Positions 1 to 9,137 are shown, counted from the first letter of the stretch. The stretch: 64,000 bases of DNA from Roseibium salinum (GCF_026240905.1 NZ_JAPEVI010000002.1:372001-436000), one strand, 5' to 3'. Program-made: numbers and translations. The notes: generated from the letters alone by a model not told the origin.

Positions 1-78
1 GAAATCGCGTTGAAAGGCGGCCAGATCGGCAACGACAGCTACCTGGTGAGCCTCAGAGATGGGGCTTTCGGACACTGA
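1..78 (+). CDS. C-terminal end of an unidentified protein (5' truncated by the window)
   Basis: Frame 1 is open from the first base and ends at a TGA at 76-78, giving about 25 residues ending in SLRDGAFGH. The Gly-rich ending (KGGQIGNDSYLVSLRDGAFG) vaguely recalls the C-terminus of BMP/PnrA-type ABC binding proteins, but this is too short to assign. It would converge on the diguanylate cyclase gene. Confidence 0.35.
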   Translation, partial: EIALKGGQIGNDSYLVSLRDGAFGH

Positions 79-165
79 CTGATCCCGGGAAAGCCGGGCA
101 CCATGCGCGGCCGGCGTCTGTTCGGATTGACGCACCATCAACCTGGCGTCCCTCCAACCTCAGGA

Positions 166-1380
166 TCATCCGGCCAGTTGTTCGGCGCGGCGGGCACCCG
201 GTGGCGGGAAGGATGCCTGATCTGCGCGAGCCTGTCCGGCGCTGCGCACCCGGTTCCGCCCCCTGGTCTTGGCATCATAGAGGGCTGCGTCGGCACGGGT
301 CATCAGTTCATCGAGGCGGACACCCGCGGTATCGGCGACAGCGACGCCGATGCTGACCGTGACCGATACCGGGCCGCCGGGGCGGTCGATTTGAAGTTCC
401 GCCACGGCCCGGCGCAATTGCTCGGCGACGCGGCCCGATTCCTGACGACCGACGTTCGGTAGCAGCGCCGCGAATTCCTCGCCGCCGATCCGGGCGAACA
501 GGTCCACATTGCGCAGTTGGCCCTGGACGAGCGCGCAGAACCCGCAAAGCACCGTGTCGCCGCCTGAATGGCCGAAGCGATCGTTGACCGACTTGAAGTG
601 ATCCAGATCGAACACCAGCAAGGCGATCGGCGCCTGACGGCGCGCGCCGGGACGAAGCAGATTCTCCGCCCGCGCCTCGAAAGCCCGGCGGTTGAGCACA
701 TTGGTCAGGGAATCGTAGTCAGCCTCGTATTTGAGGGAGCTCACCAGCTGCTCCCAATAGAAGCTGACCGCAATGACGCCGCCGGCGAAAAGGATCAGCA
801 GATAAACATACAAGGAGGAGGCCACAAGGTTGCCGATGTCCGGCAACATCTCCGGTATCGGGTGAACCGCCGCATAGACCGCGCGGGCGGCATGAACGAG
901 GCCGGAGAGGAGAAACACCGCCGCCATGGCGGCACGCAACCGGCCCATGGTGCGGGACTGGCGGCGGAATTCCCAGGCAATTGCCAGCGCACAGACGGAA
1001 AGCTCCGCGGAGACGAATGCTACGCGGTTGCCAAGGCTGGAATGGATTTCGGGAAACCGGCCTGCCATCAGCCAGAGCACCGCCGGGGCGGCGACGGCGA
1101 CCAGGTTGACGGGCCGGCAGGATTGGCGCCGCGCGGCAGCCCAGGAGACCCCCGCTCCCAGAAGCAGCAGGGCAAGCGCGACGTCGATCGACAGCCAGTC
1201 CGGAATTCTTTCGCGCAACAGGATGAGCGCGAAGGCCGGCGTGCGCAGGAACAGGCTGACGCTCCACCACAGCAGCCCGTCCTCGGAACGGTTCTGCAGC
1301 CAGGCCAGCAGCAGAACCATGCCGAGAAAGATGCACCCTGTTCCAAGGATCAGAAGCAAGGTGAAGATATCCAACTGCAT
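166..1380 (-). CDS. membrane-anchored diguanylate cyclase (GGDEF domain)
   Basis: Probable 404-residue inner-membrane enzyme making cyclic-di-GMP from two GTP. The first ~200 residues hold several hydrophobic segments with no recognised sensor motif. The C-terminal GGDEF domain begins near YDSLTNVLNRR, carries FDLDHFKSVND and the active-site loop GGEEF. An RNVD five residues before GGEEF matches the RxxD inhibitory I-site, so product feedback is expected. The start is the ATG encoding MQLDIF; a TTG four codons upstream is possible but neither has a strong ribosome site. It stands alone, about 110 bp after the RidA gene. No EAL domain is present. Confidence 0.9.
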   Translation of the reverse strand: MQLDIFTLLLILGTGCIFLGMVLLLAWLQNRSEDGLLWWSVSLFLRTPAFALILLRERIPDWLSIDVALALLLLGAGVSWAAARRQSCRPVNLVAVAAPAVLWLMAGRFPEIHSSLGNRVAFVSAELSVCALAIAWEFRRQSRTMGRLRAAMAAVFLLSGLVHAARAVYAAVHPIPEMLPDIGNLVASSLYVYLLILFAGGVIAVSFYWEQLVSSLKYEADYDSLTNVLNRRAFEARAENLLRPGARRQAPIALLVFDLDHFKSVNDRFGHSGGDTVLCGFCALVQGQLRNVDLFARIGGEEFAALLPNVGRQESGRVAEQLRRAVAELQIDRPGGPVSVTVSIGVAVADTAGVRLDELMTRADAALYDAKTRGRNRVRSAGQARADQASFPPPGARRAEQLAG

Positions 1381-1504
1381 CGGCAGGCCCAACCCGGTTT
1401 GGTCGGCAGCACGACAAGTGCCCCGGAACCAGCGGTTGATCCTACGTCAGGCGTGTTTATTCCCCGTTAAAATTCACGAGAAGTCGTAAAATTTCGGCCG
1501 TGGA

Positions 1505-1855
1505 TCAGCTCACCGCCGCGACGACGATGATCTCGACCTTGTATTCCGGCGTCGCCAGTTTGGATTCTCCGGTGGCACGGGCCGGCGGGTTGGACGGGTC
1601 CACCCAGGCATCCCAGACGGCGTTCATCTCGGCGAAATCCTTCATGTCGTCCAGCCAGATGGTCGTCTGGAGGATCCGGGACTTGTCGCTGCCGGCTTGG
1701 GCGAGCAAGGCGTCGACCCGCTCCAGGATGGTCCGGGTCTGATCGGCAACGCTGTCGCCCGCATTGCCGACCTGACCGGCAAGCCAGACGAGACCGCCAT
1801 GGATGACCGCCTGGCTCATGCGCGGACCGATTTCCAGCCGCTTGATGTCGGACAT
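1505..1855 (-). CDS. RidA/YjgF-family protein (enamine/imine deaminase)
   Basis: 116-residue RidA-family protein. It contains the conserved C-terminal pattern with Arg in PPARAT and the KVEIIVVAA strand, close to the Arg that binds the substrate carboxylate in E. coli RidA. Family members hydrolyse reactive 2-iminoacids released by PLP enzymes or amine oxidases. It is the last gene of the polyamine-type operon, 33 bp after the FAD oxidase. A scavenger of imines made by that oxidase or by the aminotransferase is therefore a sensible inference. The start is the ATG of MSDIKR; an upstream TTG lies in frame but has no ribosome site. Confidence 0.88.
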   Translation of the reverse strand: MSDIKRLEIGPRMSQAVIHGGLVWLAGQVGNAGDSVADQTRTILERVDALLAQAGSDKSRILQTTIWLDDMKDFAEMNAVWDAWVDPSNPPARATGESKLATPEYKVEIIVVAAVS

Positions 1856-1888
1856 GTTCGTGTTTCCTTTCAATGGAGGAAGGCCCGC

Positions 1889-2989
1889 TTAGAACAGGCG
1901 GGCCGGATTGAGGGCTTCGACCACGTTTTCGGGGAGCTCGGACGGACGATCGAAACAGAGATCCGCAACGAGCCGGGACAGGGCCGGCGCCGTTTGTACG
2001 CCGTAGCCGCCTTGCCCGGCAAGCCAGAAAAAGCCATCCGAATCCAGTGCATAGCCGACCACCGGCGTCCGGTCCGGCACAAAGCTGCGAAGCCCCGCCC
2101 AACTGCGCTCCACCCGCGTCACCGCCATGGTGACGGCCTGTTCAAACCGGTGGAGCCCCTCGGCCAGAACCATGTCGTCGACCCAGGCATCATGGGGTTC
2201 GACCGGGTCTTCATCGGCCGGAGATACCATCAGCTTGCCCGCGTCGGGCTTGGCGTACCAGCCGTCCGATGCGCTGGCAACCAGCGGCCAGCCGCTTACG
2301 TCGACGCCATCGGGAGGCGGAATGATCGCGGCGGACCGGCGCATGGGAACCAGGCCGCTCCTCGCCACCCCCGCAAGCCCGGCGATCTGATCGGCCCAGG
2401 CTCCGGCCGCGTTGATGAGCACCGGGGCTTCAAAGACGCCGTTCGGCGTTTCGACGCGCCAGACCCCGGCGGACCGGCTGATGCGCTGCGCGGGCGCGTT
2501 GATCACGAAGCGGGCTCCGTGACGCCTGGCCAGGCGCGCAAAACCCTGTAGCAGACGGTCGACATCGATATCCTGGGCCTCCCGCTCGATTGCCGCTGCG
2601 GCGATGCCCTCCTTTTTCAAGAGCGGGAACAGGGCAACGGCCTGGTCTGCCGTCAGCATCTCCATGCCTTCCGCGCCGTTGAGGTACTTGTTGAAGTCGT
2701 CCAGCTCGTCCTCGGTGGCGATCAGCATTTCGCCGCGCGGCGACAGCAGGCTTTCCTCGCAGATCCCTTCCGGGCTCGTGAGAACCGGTTCGGAGGCCGC
2801 ATTCAGAGCCCGCAAAGTGGCGTTGCCGTAGTTGCGGATATAGATGGCGGCGGACCGGCCGGTGGCGTGACGGCCGAGTGCGTCCTCCATTTCCAGCACC
2901 GTGACGCTGGCGTCCGGCGCCAGTCTCGCAGCGGCACCGGCACCGGCTATGCCGCCGCCGACGATCAGGAAGTCGGATGTCCCGGTCAT
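1889..2989 (-). CDS. FAD-dependent amine/D-amino-acid oxidase (DAO family)
   Basis: 366-residue flavoprotein of the DAO/glycine oxidase superfamily. A dinucleotide-binding GGGIAGAGAA motif lies at residues ~11-20, followed by the strand ending in Glu (TVLEME) that binds the adenosine ribose. A second FAD-contact region GYALDSDGFFWLAGQGGYGVQTAPA lies near the C-terminus. Family members oxidise an amine or alpha-amino acid to an imine. The gene overlaps the 3' end of the amidohydrolase gene by ATGA, implying translational coupling. The context suggests an amine or amino acid derived from polyamine breakdown, but the substrate cannot be read from sequence. Confidence 0.85.
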   Translation of the reverse strand: MTGTSDFLIVGGGIAGAGAAARLAPDASVTVLEMEDALGRHATGRSAAIYIRNYGNATLRALNAASEPVLTSPEGICEESLLSPRGEMLIATEDELDDFNKYLNGAEGMEMLTADQAVALFPLLKKEGIAAAAIEREAQDIDVDRLLQGFARLARRHGARFVINAPAQRISRSAGVWRVETPNGVFEAPVLINAAGAWADQIAGLAGVARSGLVPMRRSAAIIPPPDGVDVSGWPLVASASDGWYAKPDAGKLMVSPADEDPVEPHDAWVDDMVLAEGLHRFEQAVTMAVTRVERSWAGLRSFVPDRTPVVGYALDSDGFFWLAGQGGYGVQTAPALSRLVADLCFDRPSELPENVVEALNPARLF

Positions 2990-4008
2990 GCGTCCTGAAA
3001 CCCTCTCAAGAAGCTGGTGAGGTTCTGGCCGAGTTCGTCGGAGAGATAGCCGCCTTCCTGAACAAGCAATGTCGGCAGACCGAGTTTCGCGATGGCGGAT
3101 CCGATCCGGTTGAAGCCGGGCGTGGTGACGGCCAGGCCCTTCAGAGGATCCTTTTCATATGCGTCGAGGCCGAGGGCGACGATCAGGACGTCGGTGCCGA
3201 AGGCGCGGATATGCTCGAAGGCGGTCCGCAGGGTGTTCAGATAGTCGTCGTCGCCCGTTCCCCTCGCCAAAGGCAGATTGAGATTGCAGCCGCGCCCGGC
3301 CCCCTCGCCGCGCTCAGCCCCGTGTCCCCAGAAGAACGGATAGAACCGCTCCGGGTCGGCGTGCAGCGAGACCGTCAGGACGTCGGCGCGCTCGTAGAAG
3401 ATGCCTTGCGTGCCGTTGCCGTGATGGACATCGACATCGAGGATGGCGGGACGTTTTCCGGCCCGCAGCAGCCGCTCCGCCGCAATGCCCGAATTGTTCA
3501 GGAAGCAGAACCCACCGGCGAGGTCCGCGAAGGCATGGTGGCCGGGCGGCCGGGAAAGCACGTAGGCGGCCTGTTCGCCCGAGGAAAGCAGATCCGCGCC
3601 CTCGATGGCGCTCTGTGCGGACCAGTAGGCGGCCTGCCAGGTGCCCGCCGCGATCGGACAGCTCGTATCGGCCTGATGGAAGCCCGCCTGGCCGACGGCG
3701 GAGCGCGGATAGCTTGCCGTGCGCCGGTCCGGATGAATGTTCGGGATGACCTCGTCAGAGGCCCCCTCTATGCGGCTCCAGCGTTCGTGAATGGTCTGCA
3801 GGAAGACCAGGTATTCGGCCGAATGCAGCGCCGCGATCGGACCGAGGCCGTGATCCTGCGGTGCCTCGAAGCGGCAACCGGCCGCTTCCGCGCCGGCCTT
3901 GAGGACCTCGATCCGCCGGGGCTGTTCCGGATTGGCCAGACGGGCGCCGTTGGCCATGAAGTGCTTGGGATCATGCGCCCGCTGGCGATCGTCAAGAATG
4001 GCTCTCAT
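2986..4008 (-). CDS. aphA: acetylpolyamine amidohydrolase (class II HDAC-like zinc deacetylase)
   Basis: 340 residues with the arginase/deacetylase fold signatures in order: RPPGHHA (tandem His158-His159), DVDVHHGNGTQ (zinc ligands Asp193 and His195), GLDAYEKDPL (third ligand Asp282) and the transition-state Tyr321 in QEGGY. Length and spacing are almost the same as the characterised Mycoplana ramosa acetylpolyamine amidohydrolase, which removes acetyl groups from acetylputrescine, acetylcadaverine and acetylspermidine. The start MRAILDD overlaps the acetyltransferase stop by ATGA; the longer upstream reading is only the antisense or wrong-frame extension. It sits in an operon with a polyamine-type importer, which supports the role. 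Confidence 0.9.
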   Translation of the reverse strand: MRAILDDRQRAHDPKHFMANGARLANPEQPRRIEVLKAGAEAAGCRFEAPQDHGLGPIAALHSAEYLVFLQTIHERWSRIEGASDEVIPNIHPDRRTASYPRSAVGQAGFHQADTSCPIAAGTWQAAYWSAQSAIEGADLLSSGEQAAYVLSRPPGHHAFADLAGGFCFLNNSGIAAERLLRAGKRPAILDVDVHHGNGTQGIFYERADVLTVSLHADPERFYPFFWGHGAERGEGAGRGCNLNLPLARGTGDDDYLNTLRTAFEHIRAFGTDVLIVALGLDAYEKDPLKGLAVTTPGFNRIGSAIAKLGLPTLLVQEGGYLSDELGQNLTSFLRGFQDA

Positions 4009-4493
4009 GAGCGTTTCCTCAAATTTTGCAGCTCTGGTTCCTCGAGGTCGAAGACGGTCTCGCCTTCGCGGGGCCGGAATCCCAGCCGCTCGTAGAACCC
4101 GCGTGCCCGGGGATTGTCCTGATAGACGGCAAGCTTCAGGAAGGTGACGGTCCAGCTCTTCGGGGCATGATCGGGAGCGGCCGCCAGCAGCCGCTCGCCG
4201 AGGCTCGCCCCGCGCGCCTCCCCTGCCACCCAGAGATCCGACACATAAAGTCCCGCGCCGCCGCGTGTCGTCGAAAAGACGGGAGAGGCCAGCAACACGC
4301 CGAGGGTCCGGCCGTCGCCTTGCCGGGATGCGACAAGGGCGAAAAAGGCGGGACTGTCCGAAAAGCCGTGGCGCAGGATGTCGTCCAGGCTGGCCACATG
4401 CGTGTCGCCCAGCTCCCGTGAGAGCTGCGTCAGGGCCTCGTGGAGCCTTTCGGCGTCCGCACGCTCCGCCCGTTTGATCCGAATGCCGCTCAT
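4005..4493 (-). CDS. GNAT-family N-acetyltransferase
   Basis: 162-residue GNAT acetyltransferase. The acetyl-CoA-binding motif A is visible around LYVSDLWVAGEARGASLGERLLAAA, and the typical C-terminal pattern DNPRARGFYERLGFRPRE follows. Such enzymes resemble spermidine/diamine acetyltransferases (SSAT-like), but the acceptor is unknown. It begins 2 bp after the BKACE stop and overlaps the deacetylase start by ATGA. The transcript therefore encodes an acetylating and a deacetylating enzyme side by side. Confidence 0.85.
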   Translation of the reverse strand: MSGIRIKRAERADAERLHEALTQLSRELGDTHVASLDDILRHGFSDSPAFFALVASRQGDGRTLGVLLASPVFSTTRGGAGLYVSDLWVAGEARGASLGERLLAAAPDHAPKSWTVTFLKLAVYQDNPRARGFYERLGFRPREGETVFDLEEPELQNLRKRS

Positions 4494-4495
4494 CG

Positions 4496-5425
4496 TCAGA
4501 ACGCCGTCTTGTCCGCGCCCTTGAGGCCGAGCATTTGCCGGGCATCGTCGGGCGAGGCAATCCGGCGGCCGAGTTCTTCCGCAATTCTCCGGATCTTGCC
4601 GACCTGCTCGGCGTTCGACCGGGCCAGTTCGCCCTTGGCGATATAGAGATTGTCCTCCAGTCCCACCCGCACATGGCCGCCCATGCTGGCGGCCATGGTC
4701 GCAAAGGGGATCTGCTGACGCCCGGCGGCCAGCACGGAGAAGAGGTAATCGTCGCCGAACAACTTGTCGGCCATCCGCTTCATGTGATGGAAATTTTCCG
4801 GATCGGCGCCGATGCCGCCCAGGACGCCGAAGACGAACTGGATGAAATAAGGCGGCTCGATCAGGCCCCGGTCGGCGAAGTGGCGCAGCATGTAGAGGTG
4901 GCCGACTTCGTAGCACTCGAATTCGAAACGCGCGCCGCGTTCCCGGCCCATCCGCACCAGAACCTGTGCGATGTCACGGGGTGTGTTCTTGAACACCAGG
5001 TCGTCGGAATCTTGCAGAAACGGCCGCTCCCAGTCATGCAACCAGGTGTCATAGCGGTCGGCGAGCGGGTAAAGGGCGAAATTCATCGTGCCCATGTTGA
5101 GCGAGCACATTTCCGGTTCCGCCTTCAACGGCCCGTCGAGGCGTTCCTCCAGGCTCATGACGGCGCTGCCGCCGGTGGTGAGGTTGAGCACCGCGCCACA
5201 TCCAGCCTTGATGTCCGGGAGAAACGCCATGAAGTCCTCCGCCCTGGCGGAGGGCTGCCCGGTTGCCGGGTTGCGGGCATGCAGATGCAGGATCGCCGCG
5301 CCGGCCTCGGCCGCGCCGATGGACTGCCCGGTGATTTCCGCGGCCGTTACCGGCAGGTGGGGCGACATGGTGGGCGTGTGAATGGAGCCGGTGATCGCAC
5401 AGGTTATGATGATTTTTTCTGACAT
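4496..5425 (-). CDS. BKACE-family beta-keto acid cleavage enzyme (DUF849)
   Basis: 309-residue member of the family that includes 3-keto-5-aminohexanoate cleavage enzyme (Kce) of lysine fermentation. Members condense a beta-keto acid with acetyl-CoA and split it to acetoacetate plus a CoA ester, using zinc. The zinc-binding HLHAR motif (His47, His49), the LNLTTGG strand and the C-terminal GGHVRVGLEDNLY region with the expected Glu are all present. In the BKACE family, substrate specificity depends on active-site residues and cannot be named here. Placed between an aminotransferase and an acetyltransferase, it probably acts on an amino-beta-keto acid produced in this pathway. Confidence 0.88.
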   Translation of the reverse strand: MSEKIIITCAITGSIHTPTMSPHLPVTAAEITGQSIGAAEAGAAILHLHARNPATGQPSARAEDFMAFLPDIKAGCGAVLNLTTGGSAVMSLEERLDGPLKAEPEMCSLNMGTMNFALYPLADRYDTWLHDWERPFLQDSDDLVFKNTPRDIAQVLVRMGRERGARFEFECYEVGHLYMLRHFADRGLIEPPYFIQFVFGVLGGIGADPENFHHMKRMADKLFGDDYLFSVLAAGRQQIPFATMAASMGGHVRVGLEDNLYIAKGELARSNAEQVGKIRRIAEELGRRIASPDDARQMLGLKGADKTAF

Positions 5426-5434
5426 TTGAACTGA

Positions 5435-6790
5435 TTAACTGGCCCTGGCTCGTTGCTGCGAAATCCTGTCGAGAAACTGGCGGAGGGAAAGGTCCAGACC
5501 CTCGATGATTTCCCCCACGTGGTCCGCGGTCGAAATCATCGGCGGCGCGATGAGGAAGTGGTCGCCGCTGTGGCCGCCACGGGTGCGACGCGAATAGATG
5601 ATGAGGCCGTTTTCATAGGCGATGTCGACCAGCTCGTTGAAGGCATTGAGCTCCTTCGCAAGAGGCTGCTGTGTCGCCCGGTCCTCGACCAGTTCGAAGG
5701 CCAGAAGCAGGCCTTCGCCGCGCACGTCGCCGATGATGGAATAGCGGTCCATCAGCTTGTTGAGCTCGCTCTTTAGAAGCGCGCCCGTGTCGGCGGCGTT
5801 CCGGATCAGTCCCTCCCGCTCGATTTCCTCCACGACCGCAAGACCGGCGGCGCAGGCGAGCGGATTGCCCGCATAGGTGAAACCGTGCAGGAAGCCGCCC
5901 GCGTCCAGGACGTTGGCGACGATATCCTTGTGGGCCACCATGGCCCCGAGCGGCGCGTAACCGGCGGCAAAACCCTTGGAGATCACGAGAATGTCGGGAT
6001 CGACATCCCAGTGCTCGGCGGCAAAGAACCGGCCGGTCCGCCCGCCGCCGGACATGACTTCGTCGTGGATCAGCAGGATGCCGTACCTGCTGCAGATCTC
6101 GCGGATGCGCCGCATATAGCCCCTGGGCGGCACCAGCGCGCCGGTGGAGGCGCCGCCGATCGGCTCGACGATGAAGGCAAGGACCGTTTCGGGGTCTTCC
6201 GCCAGGATCTTTTGCTCCAGCATGTCGGCGTAATGGCGGCCGGTCGCCTCGTCGTCCGGGTCAAGACCGTCGAGATAGGCGCGCGGCGCCGGGATTTTCG
6301 GCATCACGCGCATCATCGGTTCGAACGGATCGGCCAGCGGCGCATAGCCGGTCAGCGCCAGGGCGCCGAGCGTGCAGCCGTGATAGCTGGGATCCCTGGA
6401 AATAACCTTGTAGCGGCCAGCCTCGCCGATCGCGATCGCGTTCTGGCGCGCCAGCTTGATGGCGCTTTCGACCGCCTCGGACCCGCCGGAAACGAAGAAG
6501 ACCTTATCCAGTCCCTCAGGCGCCAGGGAAGCGGTCTTGGCGGCCAGAAACTCGGCCGGCTCGGTCTCGAAATGCAGCCGGTAGCCGAAGGTCGCCTTAT
6601 CCATCTGCTTGCGCATGGCGCCCAGGACGCGCGGGTTGGAATGGCCGATATTGCAGACCATGGCGCCGGACGATCCGTCCAGGTACCGCTTGCCGTCGAC
6701 GTCCCACATATAGACGCCCCGGGCCTGATCGAGCATCGGCCGGCGCTGCCGGGACTGGTAGAAAAGATGGGAGGTTTCCGGCCGGCTCAT
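5435..6790 (-). CDS. class III PLP aminotransferase (omega-amine type)
   Basis: 451 residues with the fold-type I class III pattern: SGGSEAVESAIKLAR for the cofactor phosphate, Asp243 in IHDEVMSGGGRTG, and the Schiff-base Lys272 in ISKGFAAGYAPLGAM. Relatives include putrescine, beta-alanine:pyruvate and other omega-aminotransferases, all of which move a terminal amino group to pyruvate or 2-oxoglutarate. Its start overlaps the end of the transporter ATPase gene by ATGA. In this operon the natural guess is transamination of an imported or deacetylated polyamine, or of its amino-acid product. Confidence 0.87.
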   Translation of the reverse strand: MSRPETSHLFYQSRQRRPMLDQARGVYMWDVDGKRYLDGSSGAMVCNIGHSNPRVLGAMRKQMDKATFGYRLHFETEPAEFLAAKTASLAPEGLDKVFFVSGGSEAVESAIKLARQNAIAIGEAGRYKVISRDPSYHGCTLGALALTGYAPLADPFEPMMRVMPKIPAPRAYLDGLDPDDEATGRHYADMLEQKILAEDPETVLAFIVEPIGGASTGALVPPRGYMRRIREICSRYGILLIHDEVMSGGGRTGRFFAAEHWDVDPDILVISKGFAAGYAPLGAMVAHKDIVANVLDAGGFLHGFTYAGNPLACAAGLAVVEEIEREGLIRNAADTGALLKSELNKLMDRYSIIGDVRGEGLLLAFELVEDRATQQPLAKELNAFNELVDIAYENGLIIYSRRTRGGHSGDHFLIAPPMISTADHVGEIIEGLDLSLRQFLDRISQQRARAS

Positions 6791-7872
6791 GCGGTTGCTC
6801 CCGGCAGGGCCGCGCAGTCGCGCGGACGGAAGCGCACCGAAACCTCGGCACCTTCCTGAAACGGATACTGGTCGATCATGTTGAGTACCTGAAGGTGATG
6901 ATCACCGATACGCACGAAATACCGCGCAGCCTGGCCCTGATAGTCGACCGCCTCAACGACGCCGTCCATCGCTACCCGTTCGTCCGCCGGCGCGGATTTC
7001 TCCGTCAGCAGCAGTTTTTCGGCACGGATGACCAGTTGCGCCGGCCCCGTACTGCCGACATTCGGCGCGCGCTCCTTCGGCACGGTGATCCGGCCGAAGG
7101 CGGGAAGTTCGAGCTCCAGTCCGCTACCGTCGATGTTCCTGCAGGTGGCGGCGAGGATGTTCGAGATCCCGAGGAACCGTGACACGAACTCGCTGGCGGG
7201 TGTGTTGTAAACTTCTTCCGGTGTCCCGACCTGCTCCACGCGCCCGTTGGACATGACGACAACCTGGTCGGACATGGCGAGCGCCTCGGACTGGTCGTGG
7301 GTGACGAAGACCGTGGTGATGCCGATCCGGTGCTGAATACGCTTGAGTTCCACCCGCATGTCTTCGCGAAGGTTGGCATCCAGCGCGGACAGCGGCTCGT
7401 CGAGAAGAAGCACGTCCGGCTCGATGACGATCGCGCGGGCCAGGGCGATGCGCTGCTGCTGGCCGCCGGAAAGCTGCTTCGGGTAGCGGCCGCCGACGTC
7501 GGGAAGCTGCACGAGTTCCAGCGCGTCCTTGACCTTCTGTTCCGCATCCGCCCTCGAAAGGTTGCGGTATTTCAGTCCGAAGGCGACGTTTTCGGCGATC
7601 GTCTTGTGCGGGAACAGCGCATAGTTCTGAAACACCAGACCGAGATTGCGCTTGTGGATCGGCACGTCGTTGATGCGCTGGCCCTTGATGGTGATGTCGC
7701 CCTCGGTAGGGTCGATGAGGCCCGCAATCATCCTGAGGGTCGTCGTCTTACCGCATCCGGAGGGGCCGAGCAGCGTCACGAAACTGCCGTCCGGAATCTC
7801 CATGTTCATCCGGTGAACGGCGGTGAAGCCGCCGAACTTCTTGACGATACTGGTGAGGGAAACTGCGCTCAC
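6787..7872 (-). CDS. ABC transporter ATPase, spermidine/putrescine type (PotA-like)
   Basis: 361-residue ATPase. Walker A GPSGCGKTT is at 36-44, Q-loop FQNYALFPH at ~81-89, signature LSGGQQQ at 134-140, Walker B DVLLLDEP at 153-160 and H-loop His192. The last ~120 residues form the TOBE-type regulatory domain (RAEKLLL...FVRIGDHHLQV) typical of PotA/FbpC-class importers. It powers the two permeases encoded upstream, with the binding-protein gene lying between. A strong RNA hairpin separates it from that gene. Confidence 0.92.
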   Translation of the reverse strand: MSAVSLTSIVKKFGGFTAVHRMNMEIPDGSFVTLLGPSGCGKTTTLRMIAGLIDPTEGDITIKGQRINDVPIHKRNLGLVFQNYALFPHKTIAENVAFGLKYRNLSRADAEQKVKDALELVQLPDVGGRYPKQLSGGQQQRIALARAIVIEPDVLLLDEPLSALDANLREDMRVELKRIQHRIGITTVFVTHDQSEALAMSDQVVVMSNGRVEQVGTPEEVYNTPASEFVSRFLGISNILAATCRNIDGSGLELELPAFGRITVPKERAPNVGSTGPAQLVIRAEKLLLTEKSAPADERVAMDGVVEAVDYQGQAARYFVRIGDHHLQVLNMIDQYPFQEGAEVSVRFRPRDCAALPGATA

Positions 7873-7899
7873 GCCAATTCTCCGAATAGCCTGAAGGGG

Positions 7900-7928
7900 G
7901 ACCTGCCGCCGCTCACCGGCGGCAGGTC
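7900..7928 (-). promoter_or_regulatory. intercistronic RNA hairpin after the binding-protein gene
   Basis: A perfect 12-bp inverted repeat (GACCTGCCGCCG, 7900-7911, and its complement at 7917-7928) with a 5-nt loop lies in the 71-bp gap between the PotD-like and PotA-like genes. No T-run follows on the transcribed strand, so it is more likely an mRNA-stabilising or attenuating hairpin than a full terminator. Confidence 0.7.
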
Positions 7929-7943
7929 AGGTGTCATACCGGC

Positions 7944-9083
7944 TCAGTAGCCCTTCTGGATCCGGCCGAAGGTCTTCGACCATTCCTGTTCGTGAGAGTT
8001 CCAGTATTTCGGATCGGCGAAGGTCAGGCCGTCCAGCTTGCCGGTCGGGTCGAAGGCCGGCAGCGTCGGGATCTTCTCGCCGAGATCCACCTTGGTCGGG
8101 TCGAGCGCCGGCGGATAGTTCTGACCTTCGGCAACCGCAATGGAGGTTTCAGGGGCAAGCATGAAGTTGAGCAGTTCCTCGCAGGCCGCCATGGGCGAAC
8201 CCTTGATGACGAACAGGCATTCCTGCCAGCCGAAGCCATTCGGCGGATCGATATAGCCGATGTCGTGGCCCTGTTCCTGCAGAGCGTAGATGCGGCCGGA
8301 CCAGCCTTCCGTGACGTAGATCTCCTCTTCGGCAAGCAGGCTCATCAGTTCGGCGCCCGACTGCCAGTATTTCAGGAGAAGATCGCGGTTGGTGCGCACG
8401 GCATCCCAGACTGCATCCATGTCGGTGGCGCCGTTGGGGTCCTGATCCGTCTGCAGGGAGGCGTACCAGACGCGGGTGCGCCAGTCGGACCAGCCGCCGA
8501 TCTTGCCCTTGTAGGCTTCATCGATCAGGAGCTTTGCCCCCTTCTCCTTGGCTTCCTCGTCGGAGATATGCTTCCGGTTATAGGCAATGCCCGTGGTGCC
8601 GTAGTCGTAGGGCACGCAGGAAAGCTTGCCGTCGGTCACGTTGCGAAACACGTCGGTGAGCTTGGGGATGACGTATTGAAGGTTCGGAATGTTTTCCTCG
8701 TTGAGGGTGGAATTCAGTCCGAGATTGACGTAGCGCGCGTAATCGAAAACGCCGGAAAGGTGTGCGATGTTGTATTCGCCTTCCTGGCTGGCCTTCACGC
8801 GCGACAGATACTCGTCGCCGCCGCCGAACGTACCGTCGACGACCTTGATGCCCGTCTTTTCCGTATAGGGATCGAATGCGTGCTTGCGGAAGGCTTCGGA
8901 AACGACGCCGCCCCAGCCGTCGAACCGGACTTCCTCCACCGCCGCCAGTGCCTGGCGGGCAAAGGGCGTCTGGACGCCATAGGCGAGGCCGGCGGCCCCG
9001 ATCAGACCAAGGAACTTGCGGCGGTCGAGATCGCCGTTCAGATAGCGTTCGCGCAAGCGTTCGTAGCGTTTCGTGTTGTCCAT
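7944..9083 (-). CDS. periplasmic substrate-binding protein, PotD/PotF-like, Tat-exported
   Basis: 379 residues. A twin-arginine signal (DRRKFLG followed by a short hydrophobic stretch ending AFARQALA) is visible near residues 20-46, so export in folded form is predicted. The mature part has the family-1 binding-protein pattern of polyamine receptors (FDGWGGVVSEAFRK near the start, Asp/Trp-rich pocket segments such as GGWSDWRTRVWY and VTEGWSG). The ATG of MDNTKR was chosen over a GTG four codons earlier. It lies between the permease genes and the ATPase gene. The exact ligand (polyamine, acetylpolyamine, other amine) is not readable. Confidence 0.88.
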   Translation of the reverse strand: MDNTKRYERLRERYLNGDLDRRKFLGLIGAAGLAYGVQTPFARQALAAVEEVRFDGWGGVVSEAFRKHAFDPYTEKTGIKVVDGTFGGGDEYLSRVKASQEGEYNIAHLSGVFDYARYVNLGLNSTLNEENIPNLQYVIPKLTDVFRNVTDGKLSCVPYDYGTTGIAYNRKHISDEEAKEKGAKLLIDEAYKGKIGGWSDWRTRVWYASLQTDQDPNGATDMDAVWDAVRTNRDLLLKYWQSGAELMSLLAEEEIYVTEGWSGRIYALQEQGHDIGYIDPPNGFGWQECLFVIKGSPMAACEELLNFMLAPETSIAVAEGQNYPPALDPTKVDLGEKIPTLPAFDPTGKLDGLTFADPKYWNSHEQEWSKTFGRIQKGY

Positions 9084-9137
9084 TTTTCTGTCCACTCTGG
9101 TTGTTTTTTCAGGTCTTCTTGCTTTGGTCGCGCGGTT

